64,000 nucleotides of DNA from Polyodon spathula (Eukaryota > Chordata > Actinopteri > Acipenseriformes > Polyodontidae): positions 62,927,145 to 62,991,144 of the forward strand of contig NC_054537.1 in assembly GCF_017654505.1 (NCBI RefSeq), given 5' to 3'. The notes under the pieces were generated by a model. That model worked only from the letters and a program-made list of their open reading frames with translations, was not told the origin of the DNA and did no database searches. Both the position numbers and the translations under genes were made by a program. Shown here one piece after another: positions 47,240-60,718 of this stretch (position 1 is the stretch's first letter; every line of letters starts with the position of its first letter).

Positions 47240-49460
47240 GGATGAAAATGAAATAAAGGAATCGGCCTCTCGGTGACTTGCTTGGTTAACAAGCATGTGC
47301 CTAGAGAGGAACTGACGAATCTCACACATTGGTTGCCTATGCTTTTAAAGGACGAATTATAATGTAGTATTTAGTATTTATTCTCATAAGCCTGGTTCCC
47401 TGAAGTTGAAATGTAACCATTCCTGTATGACTGTTTACCTCCTAAAGACCCTGAATCTGAATAGACATATCAAAGCTGCACACAGTGCCTGTGGCGCAGT
47501 CATGCCTGCCCCAGAGGGCATATAAGGACTGCCCTGCACAGAACACAGCATTCTTTTTCCTCCAAGACTGCTGCAATCATAAACGCAGCGACCTTGAAGG
47601 TTAATGGTTACATTTCTATTTCAGGGATCCAGTGATAATACCCTAAAGTTCCCTTTCAAGTTTGAAATACAACCACTACCTTATGGGTGAGTGCACCAAA
47701 GCTGTCAAAAGGGCAATATTGCTGAACAACTGGAATGCTACAAGGCTAAGCTGAGAGGCTGCCTTGTGCATTACCATATGGAACCCCAGTAACAGTAGGG
47801 CTAAAAAGTCCCCTTCTATGTTTATGTTGTAAGGATCAACCCAGAACCCACCCTTAATACTCTAGTTCCAAAATCTGTGTTTTGCGGATCCATGACATTC
47901 AGTCTGTAGAACCTTGTAAAGGTACTGGGAGTTGCCCATACCACTGCATTGCAAATGTCTGTGACATTAAAGCCCATGAAGTTGCCATGCCCCTGGTGGA
48001 AGGGGCAGTGAGTTTTTCTGAAGGGGGCAAGTTGACTCTTTCATAGGCAGTCCTGACTGTGTCTGTTATCCATTTGGACAGCTTCTGTTTAGACAGGGCT
48101 TGACCTTGGGACTTCGCCTCTTAACAGACAAAAAACAGTTTGGACTGTCATAATACGCTATGCTGCCCGCATAGGGCAGAGCATATAGAGCTTCCACTCC
48201 ATCAGACTGGAAAGGAGATGGATGGAAAGCCTTCAATTCCACAGACTGGTTGATATGAAATGCACAGATAGTTTTCTGCAAAAAAAGCAGGATTGGTACA
48301 AAGCGTAACCCTTGTCCTATCTTCTGCAAAAATTAAGCAGGCTTTCGCAAATGCCTTAATTTCACACACCCACTTTATGGAGATGACTGCAGGCAAGAAA
48401 GTAGTTTTTGAGCGATAAATTTCAGCTCAGCTGAATACAAGAGCTCAAATGGAGTGCATCAAGCACCACGTTAAGCCTCCAGTGAGGAACAATATCCTTC
48501 GTAGGTGGCCGAAGCTGCCAAGCTCCTTTTAGAAATTGCCCTGCCAGGAAGCGAGCTCCTGGAGAGACAGTCAATCTTGATATGGCAAGCTGAAATAGCT
48601 GCCAGATAGACCTTTAACCCTTAGCGGTCCATTTATTCAGCGCCTGTCAGGCACTTCGGGTCTAATTTATTTTCACACATGCTGTTTATTTTACATGCGC
48701 TGTTTATAAGTAATTTTATTCACAGTAAAACAGGTTTAAATATCAAAAGGACACTCAGTACTGCACCTCCAGCCCTGCTCCACTCCTTGTTCACTGTATT
48801 TTTCACATATCTCTTCATATGTCATTATTTTATTACTGTAAAATCTCAAAAAGCTTGGCAAATGCCCGTGATTTTCTTTGAGCGCTGGATGTGGAAGCAG
48901 CTATCTTGTTTGTTCATGTCCGTGGTGAAGGTACTATGTGTATTGCTCAGATCCGCCTCCATTTTTTTTTTTGGCTTCTATCGGCCTCTCTCGGCCATTG
49001 AAATCTTTTCTCTGCTTTTTCTAGAGAAAAAATGACTAGGGACTTGTGCTCGACGTCTTTTTGATGATATCGGACCTGGTCTGATTTAGGACTGCAAAGG
49101 GTTAACTTAGAGGTGATTTCCCCTCATCAAAAAACGTCCTGCAAAAACTGAAGCATTAATTGCCGTGGGACAGGTCGTAGGGTCAAAAACCCAAGGCAGG
49201 CAACACATTTCAAATACGGCCCACTTGTACCCATACTGGAAACGCGTGGGCGTTCTGGCATTTTGCAGGGTGTCAATGACCCTGTTAGAAAGACTAAGGT
49301 GGCTCGATGGTTCGGGATGTCATAAGGTCCCCTGTGCCTGACTGAGCAAGTTGTGGCACTTGGGCAGTCTCCGCAGCTGACTGCTCAGGAGCTGTATCAG
49401 GGCTGAAAACCAGTCTCCTGGGTGAATAAGGGTCTACTAATAGCACCCTGGCCCAGTCAT
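47240..49460 (-). pseudogene. DIRS-type retrotransposon, tyrosine recombinase region
   Basis: Minus-strand remnant of a DIRS tyrosine recombinase, 5'-truncated. From about 49300 down: VIDTLQNARTPTRFQYGYKW with FDPTTCP, the N-terminal core-binding part. After a MITE insertion comes VYLAAISACH (48612-48582). Then EDRTRVTLCTNPAF (about 48320), PMRA-like residues (about 48170), and QALSKQKLSKWITDTVR with AYERVNLPP (about 48090). Next is STRGMATSWA (about 48000), which holds the catalytic Arg box; the usual His two residues before STR is Pro here. After a frameshift, DICNAVVWATPSTFTRFYRL includes the likely nucleophile Tyr (about 47910). Such elements insert by recombination rather than by DDE integrase. 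The non-coding 3' part runs to about 47240. Confidence 0.85.
48618..49101. mobile_element. piggyBac-type MITE inserted in the DIRS recombinase
   Basis: 484 bp flanked by TTAA on both sides (48614-48617 and 49102-49105). The ends are inverted: CCCTTAGCGGTCC at 48618 and, reading the other strand from 49101, CCCTTTGCAGTCC. Exact TTAA duplication and CCCTT ends are piggyBac hallmarks. Taking out the insert with one TTAA restores the DIRS reading frame across the junction (SKLKVYLAA), which confirms both boundaries. The inside has a 118-codon open frame with no recognised similarity, probably chance. Confidence 0.9.
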
Positions 49461-51589
49461 GTCTGATTTTTTTCCAGAAACAGCAGGAGAATTGAGATTA
49501 CTAAGTCACAAATCAATGTGACGTGTCTTAATTTACTCCTTGACATGATGTCATTCAAGGGGTGAAATAGCATTATTTTGCAAGTTTGTATGTAGGAGCT
49601 GTGAACCTATCTATGATGCAGCCTATTGTACATTGTAATGTTCAGAATTAACTGGAGGGGTTAGCGGCACATGTGTACAGTTTCCCTCAAAAATGCATTG
49701 AGATCAACTGGCAATGCATGAGAAAAGGCGGACTGGGAAATGCCAGCAACAATTGCAACGGTTTAAAACATGCTTTCAAAAGTTCTGATGCAATTGTAAG
49801 TGTCGCAAGTGTCTGCGGCTTTTGTACAGCTCATTATAATATTTGAGAACCCTATTTTGCACTCTCTACCCCCTTTTTGTGAATTTATGCAGGAACGCCC
49901 ATGACTACATATTCTTCTGAGGGTGAACTGCAAAGAGAAACTGCTGCCGCAAAAGCATTCCTTTAAAAAGTTGCATTGTGTTTGTTTAGTACATTTCACC
50001 CAAGACTTCCGACTCGTTTGCAACTGGTTTGTGACAGGCGCATCACTTTAGTAAACCTACCCCTCAGTCTTTGCAATAGTGTCATTTCTGTAAATTAGCT
50101 ACAAGTGACCCAATTCAATTATAAAAAAAAAAACAAAAAAAAAAACACAACAACATATCATAATACAAGCAGCTTTTTATCTATATATTAGAGAACTAAT
50201 ATATAGATAGATGTTTTAGATGTGTGCCGTCAATAGTGGGGCATTAGGAACTGAGCTGGAACAATCAACTTTCTCGCTCCCAAAGAAGTTTTGGCCAAGA
50301 TGCCAGTGATTGGAAAACAGCATTTGTATGTTTATATCAAGGTGACTATCAGGTTTCTATGAGACATTGTCCAACAGAGACAGGTACTTACACGCTCTTC
50401 ATTTTTAAAGTGTTCAAATACTTCCAATCCTTTGACCCAGACATATGGAACCTGTTAAACAGGGCTAAATAGACATTTTCTTCATTTTAACTTTAAAGCC
50501 TATTGTCAGTTACCCCTGGATTAAGAACAGGTCCTGTGGATTTAGAACATTCTGCTGGCAGGAGATGGGAGAAGCACAGTACTGTATTAGATTCCACATC
50601 AGACTCCACTTTATCCTCTCCTACTTGGTTTTTAAATAAACTGCTAGAAACTATTACATTTTTCAAAATTTCTAATTGGTTCAAGTAAATTTAAGCTCAA
50701 TATCAAAATAGATAATACTACTGCAGTACTGTAAATTCCAGTAGTAACAGTGTAAAACCACTGACAAATGGTACTTGAGCATATCTTATTTGCTTTACTG
50801 AACATTTCCGACCAAAACCACTTAGACAATATAGTTCCAGTTTTACAAATTTGTTGTATTGCTTTATATTTAAAAGAAAAGTGCTGCTTACATAAATTAA
50901 AACAGTGCACCATCTAATAACCAATAAACAAAACATCTTAGTGTTGCATACGGTGCAGTACAGTTACACTAAACTTCACACTGTACAAATACATCCATTT
51001 TGTTAATCAGAATGATAACATTACACATGTTACAGTATGTATTCAAGTCATTACAAATACTCCATTCAAACAATGTTTTCTACATTAGGCCATTAACACT
51101 TTCTTCCTCTATCAGCTTATTTTTCCATAGACATATTTAAGTCTGTCTCTGTTTCGTCACTAGTCATGTACTGCTTTTTCAGCATTAAGATTGCTATGCA
51201 TTTCAGCAAATTCAACAATGTGCAATTTCAAACCTGTTTAGCATTTGTGTTTTTTGTCTGACTGTCCTACTTTATTCAGTCTCAAAAACGCCTATTGCAT
51301 TGCAGCTACAAAACTTAATTAGAATTGCAGTTAAAAAAATTAGAATTGTGGTTTTGTGTTTCTACCTAGCAACATGACCTGAAAGCCGTAGATTCTGAAA
51401 AAATAAAATAGGATTGTTGACATTTAAGTTTGTGTGAGCCGTAACCATGGCGCTGGTACAGTAATTTAATATTAGACACACCGCCGCATAAGTCTCACCG
51501 GTGTGTTATTCGCTCGCCCCTTTTAAGGGCCCCGCAAAAATGCCTAGAAAATCGACATAGTTTTTACGGTTGTTTACTTTGCTTTTTAA

Positions 51590-51641
51590 TTATGCCTCAA
51601 TCCTACAATTCTAGGTGATGCAAAACTGTTGGCCATTACTG
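51590..51641 (-). mobile_element. End of a Tc1/mariner-type MITE related to 34301-34687
   Basis: On the minus strand from 51641, CAGTAATGGCCAACAGTTTT then GCATCACCTAGAATTGTAGG matches the inverted repeat of the MITE at 34301. A TA follows the end at 51642. The other end was not found, so it may be truncated or too diverged to see. Confidence 0.65.
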
Positions 51642-53124
51642 TACATCACTACAGTCAGCTAAATAATGAGTTTCATTACGTTACTGTTTAAAAACATTTT
51701 AAAAGTTATACAGACATTAACATATGTTAGATAAAGTAAAATAAGGGTGGCCATACACTTGCCAATATGTCCATATACATTTCTGAACTGGCCCCATCAC
51801 TGAATTCTACAGAATTGTATATCTTTTACACTCAGGTGAGCCAAATAAAAAACACATACTGTAGTACATCTTGGGATGGCTTAAACTGCTATGCAACGGA
51901 AGCCTTACTTCCATACCTGAGCTACCAACACCTGTCTGGTCATCTACCTGCTTTGATTTTGAAAGTGATTGTATTGATATTAAGTGAAATGTCCCATTAA
52001 GACAGTAGTAGAAGCCATCAGATACTTTAACTTGTTATTCCTGTAAAATGTTATCAGTATACAGTAATTGTAAAATATGTGGTTTCTGCTTTATTCCCAG
52101 AGTGGTACTCTAGGTAATATTTTAGATTTTTACTGCTTTGAGGGGTAGCAGGATTGTAGTGTGCTCAGCCTACTAAAGACCTTCATTGCTATTTTGTACT
52201 TTGATTATTGGTCCCTACAGTGCTTCTTTGAGATCTATTTTGTTATTTGTGGTCCACTGTATATTCTTCCTGCTTCGATTCATTTAAAGAATATAATTAG
52301 CACAGTACAACAAATGCCATCAAAAGCTGCCAGGATGCAATCAACTCCAATGGTGTGCTTACTGCTTATTCATTTGTATACGGTATACATGTAAGTTGTT
52401 TTTGAACCTTCATCCTGTGTTAAAATGATTATCAAAAAAACTCGCCTGTCTAGCATTTTGATGTCCTGGTCTAATTAAGTGTGAGAGACACTCCTTTTCC
52501 AAGCAAGTGTGAGTAATTGAAAGGTGGAATTTTACAGCCATCCCATAGGTGTGGTTTGCGGAAGGGAAGCCAGAGGTTCACAATGACATCCTGACTTTTT
52601 GTTTTTCTAACCCCTCCCATCTGAAGGAACATGCGCCCCCTGCTGATAGAGTACGCAAAAGCACATGTAATAAAGTGTTTTCAACTGAACTCTCACCCCA
52701 GTATGAATTAAGGCCATTTCCCAGTGTACATGGAAAGACTCAAACAGCCTATGGCAAAACATGTTTGAATACTGTTTAAAAGAAATCAAGCAGAGTTAGA
52801 GAGTTAAGTACTGTAAATTCTTAAATTTAATAAACAGGATGCTGTACTTTGAAATACAATCTTCGAGATTACATGCTGTGCTACGGCTTTGTTTGAAAAC
52901 TCCTCCCACGTCTCAACACTAGTTAAATAAGATGTTTTTTCTTTCTTTCTATGACCAAGGTAGAAAAGGGTATCAATGTCCATTTCTACAGCCTGAACCA
53001 CACTAGCCTGTGGCTAGCACTGCTTGGACAATCAGTTTCAGGAGTCAACAATGTGCCAGGAGTCACGTGGTCCAACTCACTGTTATGGCTATTCTCTAAT
53101 GTTTTCCCAGTACACATTATTGGT

Positions 53125-53205
53125 CCTGGTGTAACAGGCTGGGGGCAAACCGGCAACCACCCACACTGCAGGTGAATGCCTTAACCACTATGCAAAAGAC
53201 ACAAG
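53125..53205 (-). mobile_element. Probable tRNA-derived SINE head or tRNA pseudogene
   Basis: The minus strand reads GCATAGTGGTTAAGGCATTC (A box region) and, 30-40 bases on, GCCGGTTTGCCCCCAG, which fits a B box (GGTTCGAATCC) with changes. Spacing and order fit a tRNA or a SINE derived from one. The acceptor stem is not convincing and no terminator run follows, so I favour a short SINE fragment. Confidence 0.4.
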
Positions 53206-55134
53206 CTGATCTGTAGGGATCAGAATCCATAATAGAAATGCATCACACAACAATGTTCATTACACTAGATTTAAAATGTACATTAACGTCTAAAACACCT
53301 TCAATTAAAAGTACTTGACTCCCACATGACTGAATCCTTAATTCTGTCCCAGATATGTGATCCGACAAACCATTCACATTTATCTATTGTCATTACCCCT
53401 TTAACAGACACTGCAACAAAAAGTAACCCCCTACAGAAGTGACAGCCGTTTGCAGTAGTCTGAACAGTAGAAAGTGGTCAGAAGGTGTCAGGGTAGTCAG
53501 GTCTATATACGGCTTCCAGATGACACTGTAGTCTGAATTGCAGTTAACCAAAACTTATTTACAAGCTGCTACAGTACCTATTTAGATTCAAAGTCAAATG
53601 ATGGTTAAAAAGTTGAAATCATTATGCCATCTAATTTTGCAGCTGCAGAATTCATCCACTTGTGTCTTTACAAACCCTGACTCAAATGCAATTGAAAATA
53701 TATACCAGTACTTCCACCCACGAAGACATGTGAATGTGTTGTTGTGATTTCCATGTTGCTAATTTAACAAAAACAGGAAGTCAGTAACAAACAGAGAACA
53801 TGCTTCAAATCAAAGGTCTATAATTGTTGGTACATTAACTGGAATTGTAGCAAGTTGTGTGTCTTTATCACATTAGTGTGTTGAACATTTGCTGCCTAAA
53901 GAGTTTTCATCCTGTAATAAAATGGGCCGTGCTGTTTAACAGCGATAACCAATTCAATTTTGCGTTTCATATCTCACAATGATCTGACCAGTGCTTGCAG
54001 TCTAATAATATATTGCTGTGTTTCTTATACATTGCTTTGGCATGGGTTCTGTAATCAGATTAGTGTTGCAGTGCACTGACAGAGATAATCCTAGAAAATG
54101 GCCAGTTTTAACCTGCAATTATTTCCGTCTTCACGGGTCAAAAGACCACAATATATTCTTTACACTAGAATTAAACAATGAAGTTATACATTTCAATCTC
54201 TCTTCAGTAATGCCAAGATGTTTGTTTTTCATTTGTAACATTAAGATTCACTTTTCTCCTTTCAAAAAATGTTAGAAATGCTTTGAGAATAAGACACCTT
54301 GTGTCTTGCTATTTTTCTTTAGATCCATACCCCTTTTAAAGCTGGGGGGCTAATTCACTACTATAAAACTAGATAAAATAAATAATATCAAATAAACTTA
54401 GTTAAACACAACAAGGTTCAAAAGCAGGCACTACTGATACCACTACTTTCTTTTGCAAGCTGGAAGATTTTCAGTTTAAAAGACTCTGATTTACATTCTG
54501 TTAGCTGAACTACTTTTAGGCCCAAGCTGTTTTCAATATCAAAGCAATTTTGAATTTCTCTAGTGATGTCATAAAAGAGCTTCATACTAAAGGTTTCTGG
54601 TAATTAATAGATTTTACAATCTGGATATTTGAATCTACTTTAACATAGCCACTACCAAGAGTTTGAGAACTAAGCTGCCTGAGTAGACCCCTGTTGTTTC
54701 ATATGTTTCCACCTGCAGCAGGGCCTAAAACTGAAGAAAAAGTTTGCAACGGCATACAAAACACGGAATCTGTGGTCACGTGCTGGTTTTATTTATTTTT
54801 TAGAAAGTTCTATCTTGAGCGATGTCGGAGAAAATCAAGTGAAGCATTTTAAAATAAAAAGGCAGAAAGTAACGCATGCTGATAGGGTTAGAACGACTAC
54901 TAACTTGATAGAACTTTTTGAAGTAAAAAAAAAATGTCAGTTAGTCGCCACAAAAAAAATAAAATTAAATCATTTATTTGATCTGGTGCTCTATTGGTGA
55001 ATGCAGCGTTTCATAACACTTTGCTGTTTGTGCACTATATTTTAGGAATTTTTAAAACTATTAATTAAATTTCCGAAAATGTAATTTATAGGTCATTGGA
55101 TAGCTACCGCAACTGCTCTTTTGTCCATGTGAAA

Positions 55135-55380
55135 CCTTCAAGACAATACAGCAGCCATCAACCGTGCCAGAATTGAATGTGAATAGTTTGAGGAGCATGA
55201 CAGAGACTGCAGGCATCCTCCAGCACCACCATAACCATACATTTCAATCCAGTTGAGCATGTTTGGGACTTTGTGTGAAATCTTAATGACTGAATGGATT
55301 AACGAGACACCTTCCAGCACACTGCAATCAGTGGCCTAATCCAATATTATGTACAGATCCTAATAAAGTGGAAAGATAGT
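55135..55380 (+). pseudogene. DDE transposase C-terminal fragment (Tc1/mariner-like)
   Basis: Plus-strand frames give INRARIECE, FEEHDRDC and, after a frame change, FNPVEHVWDFV (about 55230-55270). This resembles the third acidic residue block (NPIEHLWD) of Tc1/mariner-like transposases. TCCTAATAAAGTGG at 55356-55370 looks like a transposon end found in many fish repeats. It is short and badly worn. Confidence 0.5.
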
Positions 55381-57899
55381 GCAAGTCCCTTTTCCTTCAA
55401 ACTCTTGTGTATGCTAAAGTTCAATGAGGGGGTGACAATAAAAACATATACATACAAATAAAAGAAATCCAGCAATTGAGTTATTTGAACATAGGACATT
55501 ACCTTCAACTCCTTCCTTTCCTGTTAGAACATATACTGTATGTGAACTTCAAGAGTTTGTGTTTGCCTAAGTTGGAAGAGGGTAAAAACCTTCTAGGATG
55601 ATACACAACTACTGCTAAAATAAAATCCTATAGGCAAAACAACAACAACAAAAAAATAGATGTAAGCAGCAACCAAAGACACGGAATGTTGTGTGTGAGA
55701 TCTGTACAACCAACCCAGACAGAACTCTTTATCACTATCAAAAGATTGCACTGCCTGTGTTCTATCATACCTAAGGGGAACAACAAATGTTTTGAAGAAA
55801 TCAAGGCTTTAAAGCTTCCCAAAACCAAGCTTTTATTTTTCCTTTTCAGATTCCCTTTGTTCCCAAAAGTCTGTCCACCACAAACCGTGCCGGTTTCACA
55901 CGGGTCACCTGCTGCTGGCAGTGATGCAAATCAACAGCTTCAAGGCGCAAAGGAACAGACAGATCAGTCTGATAGCAGAGTACCTCGGGGATGTTACAGA
56001 GGCTCAGTACAGTTGACCCCATAGGGTCACAGTCTTAGACATGCTTGATGGGTACGCTTGTAAGATATGTCTTTTTTCCCTCTAAAAATTTGGAAAACAA
56101 TACACCCCACTAATACAAATTTCAAGGGATGCCACTGCCTTCCACTAATACCCTCAGTATACTCTGTCTGTTGGCTAGACTGGGATGATAGTGCTGTACT
56201 GTAGGAGGAGGACAGCTATATGTAAACTACATTTACATATCTCTGCTATGGCCCTTTATTATACCACATAAGTCCTGCATTTATGGGTTTTAACTACAGA
56301 ATACATAATCTGATAGTGTAGAGGAAACCTGTATTGGGGAAAAAAAGAACAAAACAAAACAAAAAAAAAACTTTATTACTTTTAAATTTTATACTGTGTC
56401 TGGTTGTTGTAGTGCGACTGGGTTACTTACAATCGTATGCTTGCTGTCTTTTGTATGCAATTACAGAAGTATTGTACACAATGCTAAGGTGTTTGCTGTC
56501 TTCTATGATAATTTTAAATTAAGTATAACTCACTCTTTTGTCCTGTACTCACTTCAAGCTTTTATGAGGTGGTCAGTTTGTTGTTATACTGTAGCTCAGG
56601 TGTGTGTCTACTTGTAAGCAGCCATGTATACAGACACAGACCAACACTATCGAGGAGCAGAATTTACCGCAACATAAATGGCAATTAAACTGGACATTCC
56701 ACAAAAAGGCACAGTTCAACGAGAGGCCATGTTAGATACTGCTCAAGAACCTCCAAATATAAACATCCACCCACAGATGTTTTTATCTTGAAAGGAAACT
56801 TAAACAGATGGTAGGAAGTTCAACAAGTAATAATCTAGCACAGAAACAAGCATGTACGATTAATATTGTAAATAAAGGGAAAAACATTATAAACTCCTGC
56901 AATATGTAACACATAAGTTGGTGTAAGTTACTTCACATGAAGGGTGAGTTGAGACTGATTTGAAATCTATCCTTTTAGTTTTCATTGGCAGCAGATTAAT
57001 ATTGACACAGTTTGAACTGGTTTCATTGTGCAGATGGAAACATGCACAAGACTCAAAAGTCAAGACTCTAGAAACCATTTTGGAGGCTTGTTGGTGAAAG
57101 TCTCCCTACAGATGAAATGATGACACTGAGGAGTGTGCTTCCAGAACAATTTAAACACAAACTTGCAGTCACATCAAAGTGTTATGACTGGTGCGTCAAT
57201 TTTTTTTTAATAGTGGTTGCTGAAAGCTACCTGACCACAGCAACCCTTTCTTTGCTGATTTTGTTTACTGTGTTTTCAGTGCTGCAGAATCTCGATCCTA
57301 ACAAGAGTAACAAAATAGAACCTAGCAGTGATGTTACTCCTGACTGCAGTGTGCAGTGTCACATGCAGAGAATCATGCCAGTCACAATCATGTGCTGCTA
57401 GCTTAACTGCCTAATTGCCACCATCAGGCAGGCAGAAGTATGTTAATCCACCACAGCAAGATCCCCTCACCCCCACTCTACATCAAACCCAACTGCCTGT
57501 ATCGCAAAATAATAAAGACCTTAAATATCAAGTGAACTAACCTCTGTCATGTAAAAAGGGGACTTTGGAGAGAGTGGTTAATAAATTATAGTAATTTTAT
57601 TGTTTTCCAAACAGTTAAGGGTGCTCAGAGGGATAAACAATTTTTTTTTTTTTATTTATCCTTTACAAAAAGGATTAACTCAATGTATGCCTTAAATCAG
57701 TGATAATGGGGTTTAAATGGACACACAATAGATGACCTACCTGCCAAAGTGATTTAATGCTAGCGTTTGCTGTTTAAATCCCTTTAGAACATCTTTACGC
57801 TGTACATCCTTGGCAAGCCTTTCAGATTACAGAACAAACATTGACCGGAATTTTAGCTGAGAGACAGGGAGAACCCTAGTGTACCATTTCAATCAGTTT

Positions 57900-59183
57900 A
57901 TAACACCAAAATGTGATGCAGGTACTTCAGAATTGGATTGGGATAACTTTGCTAATTTCTTCACTGACAAGATTGTTACAATAAGGAATTCTCTTACTCT
58001 ATCTAGTGAAGATTTAACTGATTGAGACCATAGTAGCTCCACATAGACTTGCACATTTTGCTACAACTGATATGGCTGATGTCTTAGATATTATCAATAA
58101 AGCTCGTTCCACCTGGTGTTCTGTTGATCCTTGGCCGACTAATATTGTCCGTCATTGTGCAGATATGTTTGCTCCCGAGATTTGTAATATTGTGAATCTC
58201 TCCCTAAAAACTGGAACGGTTCCATCTAGCTTAAAGTTGGCAATTAAAAAATCTACACTGGATCCTGATGTCTTGTCTAATTAGCATCCAATCTCTAATT
58301 TATCTTTCCTTGTAAAAGTCGTGGAAAAGGCTATTGTTGCTCAGTTATATGCATATCTCTCTGCTAATAAGCTCTTTGAAAATGTTGTATCTGTCTTTCG
58401 GAAACAACATAGTACAGAGTCTGCATTCATAAAAGTTGTTAATGACATCCTGCTGAATGCAGCTGAGGGGCTGTTATCAGGGATTGTTTTTTTGGATATA
58501 TCTGCTGCATTTAACACCATTGATCACACAATTCTTCTTGATCGACTTGAGAAAACTATTGGCATTACTGGCACAGCACTCTCACGGAGTCACATTTCAA
58601 CTGCAGTGAAGTTTGTTTATTATCATTAGTGGACTATATCTCAAGTCTGTTTGCATTTTGCAGAATCTGACGTAGAAATTTTAATTCATGTGTTGGTTTC
58701 ATCCTGTCCTGACTATTGTAATACCCTATTGACTGGTCTACCTTGTGAATTAATCAATCGCTTACAGCAGGTTAAGAATACAGCTGTAGAAATTCTGACA
58801 GGTACAGAGAGATTTGAACATATTACACCTGTTCTTGCCCGCTTGCATTGGCTTCCAGTGAAGTACAGAGTTATTTTTTAAATGTTATTGATTACATTTA
58901 AGGCTGTCTCTGGAAATGGCCCTGCTTACATTAATGATATGCTTTTACCTTATGCCCCTGGACGCCAGCTGAGATCTGCTTATGTTGGGCTTCTGGTGGC
59001 TACAATGATAAATGCAGCTCTTGTGATGGAAAAGCCTTTAGTCATTATGCACCTGTATTATGGAGCAATCTTTCATTTGAAATCCGTAAAGCTAACTCAA
59101 TAAATGCATTTAAATCAAGGCTTAAAACACATCTTTACGCAGAGGCCTTTTTGTAGATTGGGATGGCCTATTTTAGAATTTTG

Positions 59184-59266
<83 letters not shown>

Positions 59267-59398
59267 GTGTGTGTGTGTGTGTGTGGATGTTTGGATGATA
59301 TTTTATTGTATATTATTGTATAGTATATTTATTTATAATGTGAAGCGCTTTGGGATGCCTTGGCATGAAAGGTGCAATACAAAATAAATTCGCTTGAT
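57900..59398 (+). pseudogene. L2-like LINE with internal deletion and 3' tail
   Basis: Plus-strand remnant. Linker residues DWDNFANFFTDKIVTIRN lie at about 57935. From 58072 come RT blocks: INKARSTWCSVDPWPTNIV, VVEKAIVAQLYAYLSAN (58310), FRKQHSTESAFIKVV and LDISAAFNTIDHTILL (about 58490), the last holding the first catalytic Asp. The frame then jumps to SCPDYCNTLLTGLP (about 58700), skipping the YADD region. It continues RLQQVKNTAVEIL, HITPVLARLHWLPVKYR and ITFKAVSGNGPAYI to about 58940, then to RLKTHL-like residues near 59120. The 3' end is GTGAAGCGCTTTGGGATG, then AATACAAAATAAATT at 59340-59390, as in L2 tails. Several stops are present. A TA/TG tract has expanded in the 3' region. Confidence 0.85.
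59184..59284. repeat. Compound microsatellite (TA)n(TG)n
   Basis: TA units to about 59263, then about ten TG units. It lies in the 3' region of the L2 element. Confidence 0.97.
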
Positions 59399-59963
59399 TG
59401 ATTGTTCTGTTGAAGTTGTTCTCTACTTGTTATTGTCCATTTGCATTATAACAAAGAACATCAGTTATAAATTATTTCACCACACTGCCAGCCAGGAATA
59501 AGCATTTCAAACTGGCCAGGAGGATGTTTGTTTATCATAAGTTATTGCTCAACCATAACATGCCTACTCACTGTACAATATGATTGCTCATTTACAGTTA
59601 TTACAGGGTTCTGCATACCAGTAATACACAGTGGCTAGCTTAATAACTTTCAATTGAATATGATGCATATCAACATGGAAGGAAGGCTCTCAATTGCTAG
59701 AAGAAACTAGTGGGAATTAAAATAAATGACATCCAACACAGCTCCTTTTGAGACCCAGGTTAAGATCTGTGGAACATGCAAGCAATGGCAAGGGCACATC
59801 TGGAGGTCAAATCTTAGAGCACTGCAGCAGCTGCTTCACAGCGATGAGAGAAACCAATCATCATATTATGCGTCACTTCCAACTGCAAACTGGAGTGAAT
59901 TGAAATGTCATGTCTGTTTCCATCAGGAGCAGAGTGAAATAAAACCAATTTCAATTGTGGTGG

Positions 59964-59966
<3 letters not shown>

Positions 59967-60030
<64 letters not shown>

Positions 60031-60040
60031 TATATATATA
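59967..60040. repeat. (TA)n microsatellite
   Basis: About 36 TA units with one GA interruption. Confidence 0.97.
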
Positions 60041-60718
60041 CAACCTCTTCACATTTTATGGAGAGAAGAATGACCCTGAGTGTTTATTAGCAAATAGCAC
60101 ATTGCGACAAAAAACAAATGTTGACCCATATACTACAGTATAGTACAGTTCAGAAAACACACAGCATAAGTCAACACTTTTTGATGTTTAATGGTAGTTA
60201 ATGAGTACAATCTTTGTTGATGTGATTTATAATTTACAGTTAAGGCACTTTACATATCTCTTTCCCAAACTTCATGAGATGGCATCTTATAACAATAAGA
60301 GACTAGGTGATATTACATTTGTTTCAGATTGGCTTTAGGAATGCAGATGGAACAGACCAATGTGTAACTTCTGGTCCAGGTAACAGGAGAGGATGCATCA
60401 CACTTAACAGTGGGGTCCTTGAATATAGCAGGTTGGCTAGGGAGCTAGATAGGACAGTTAGTGGATGAATAACATCAGTCTGAGGCACAACTGCAGCACC
60501 TTTGTTACTTTTATTTGAGCTTTCAGGGTAAATCAGACTCCTTTCAGTATAATACATTACATTATATTACTACTGAATTCTTTCACACATCAGAAAAATG
60601 TTCCCACTTCCAGAGCTCATTCTTATGTTATACTCCTAATGGTTGAAGCATTGTCTTTCTGAGCCTGCTCACTGCCAGGCTGCATTCAAAAGAGCGGGCC
60701 TAAGCATTAATATTTTCC

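Noticed and set aside
48679..49035. 118-codon hydrophobic open frame
   Set aside because: It lies wholly inside the 484-bp piggyBac-type MITE and does not resemble a transposase.
55848..56024. Possible plus-strand exon after CTTTTCAG, with an open frame
   Set aside because: No donor, no family resemblance in any frame, and opposite in sense to RBMS3. Kept only as a weak candidate for an unknown transcript.
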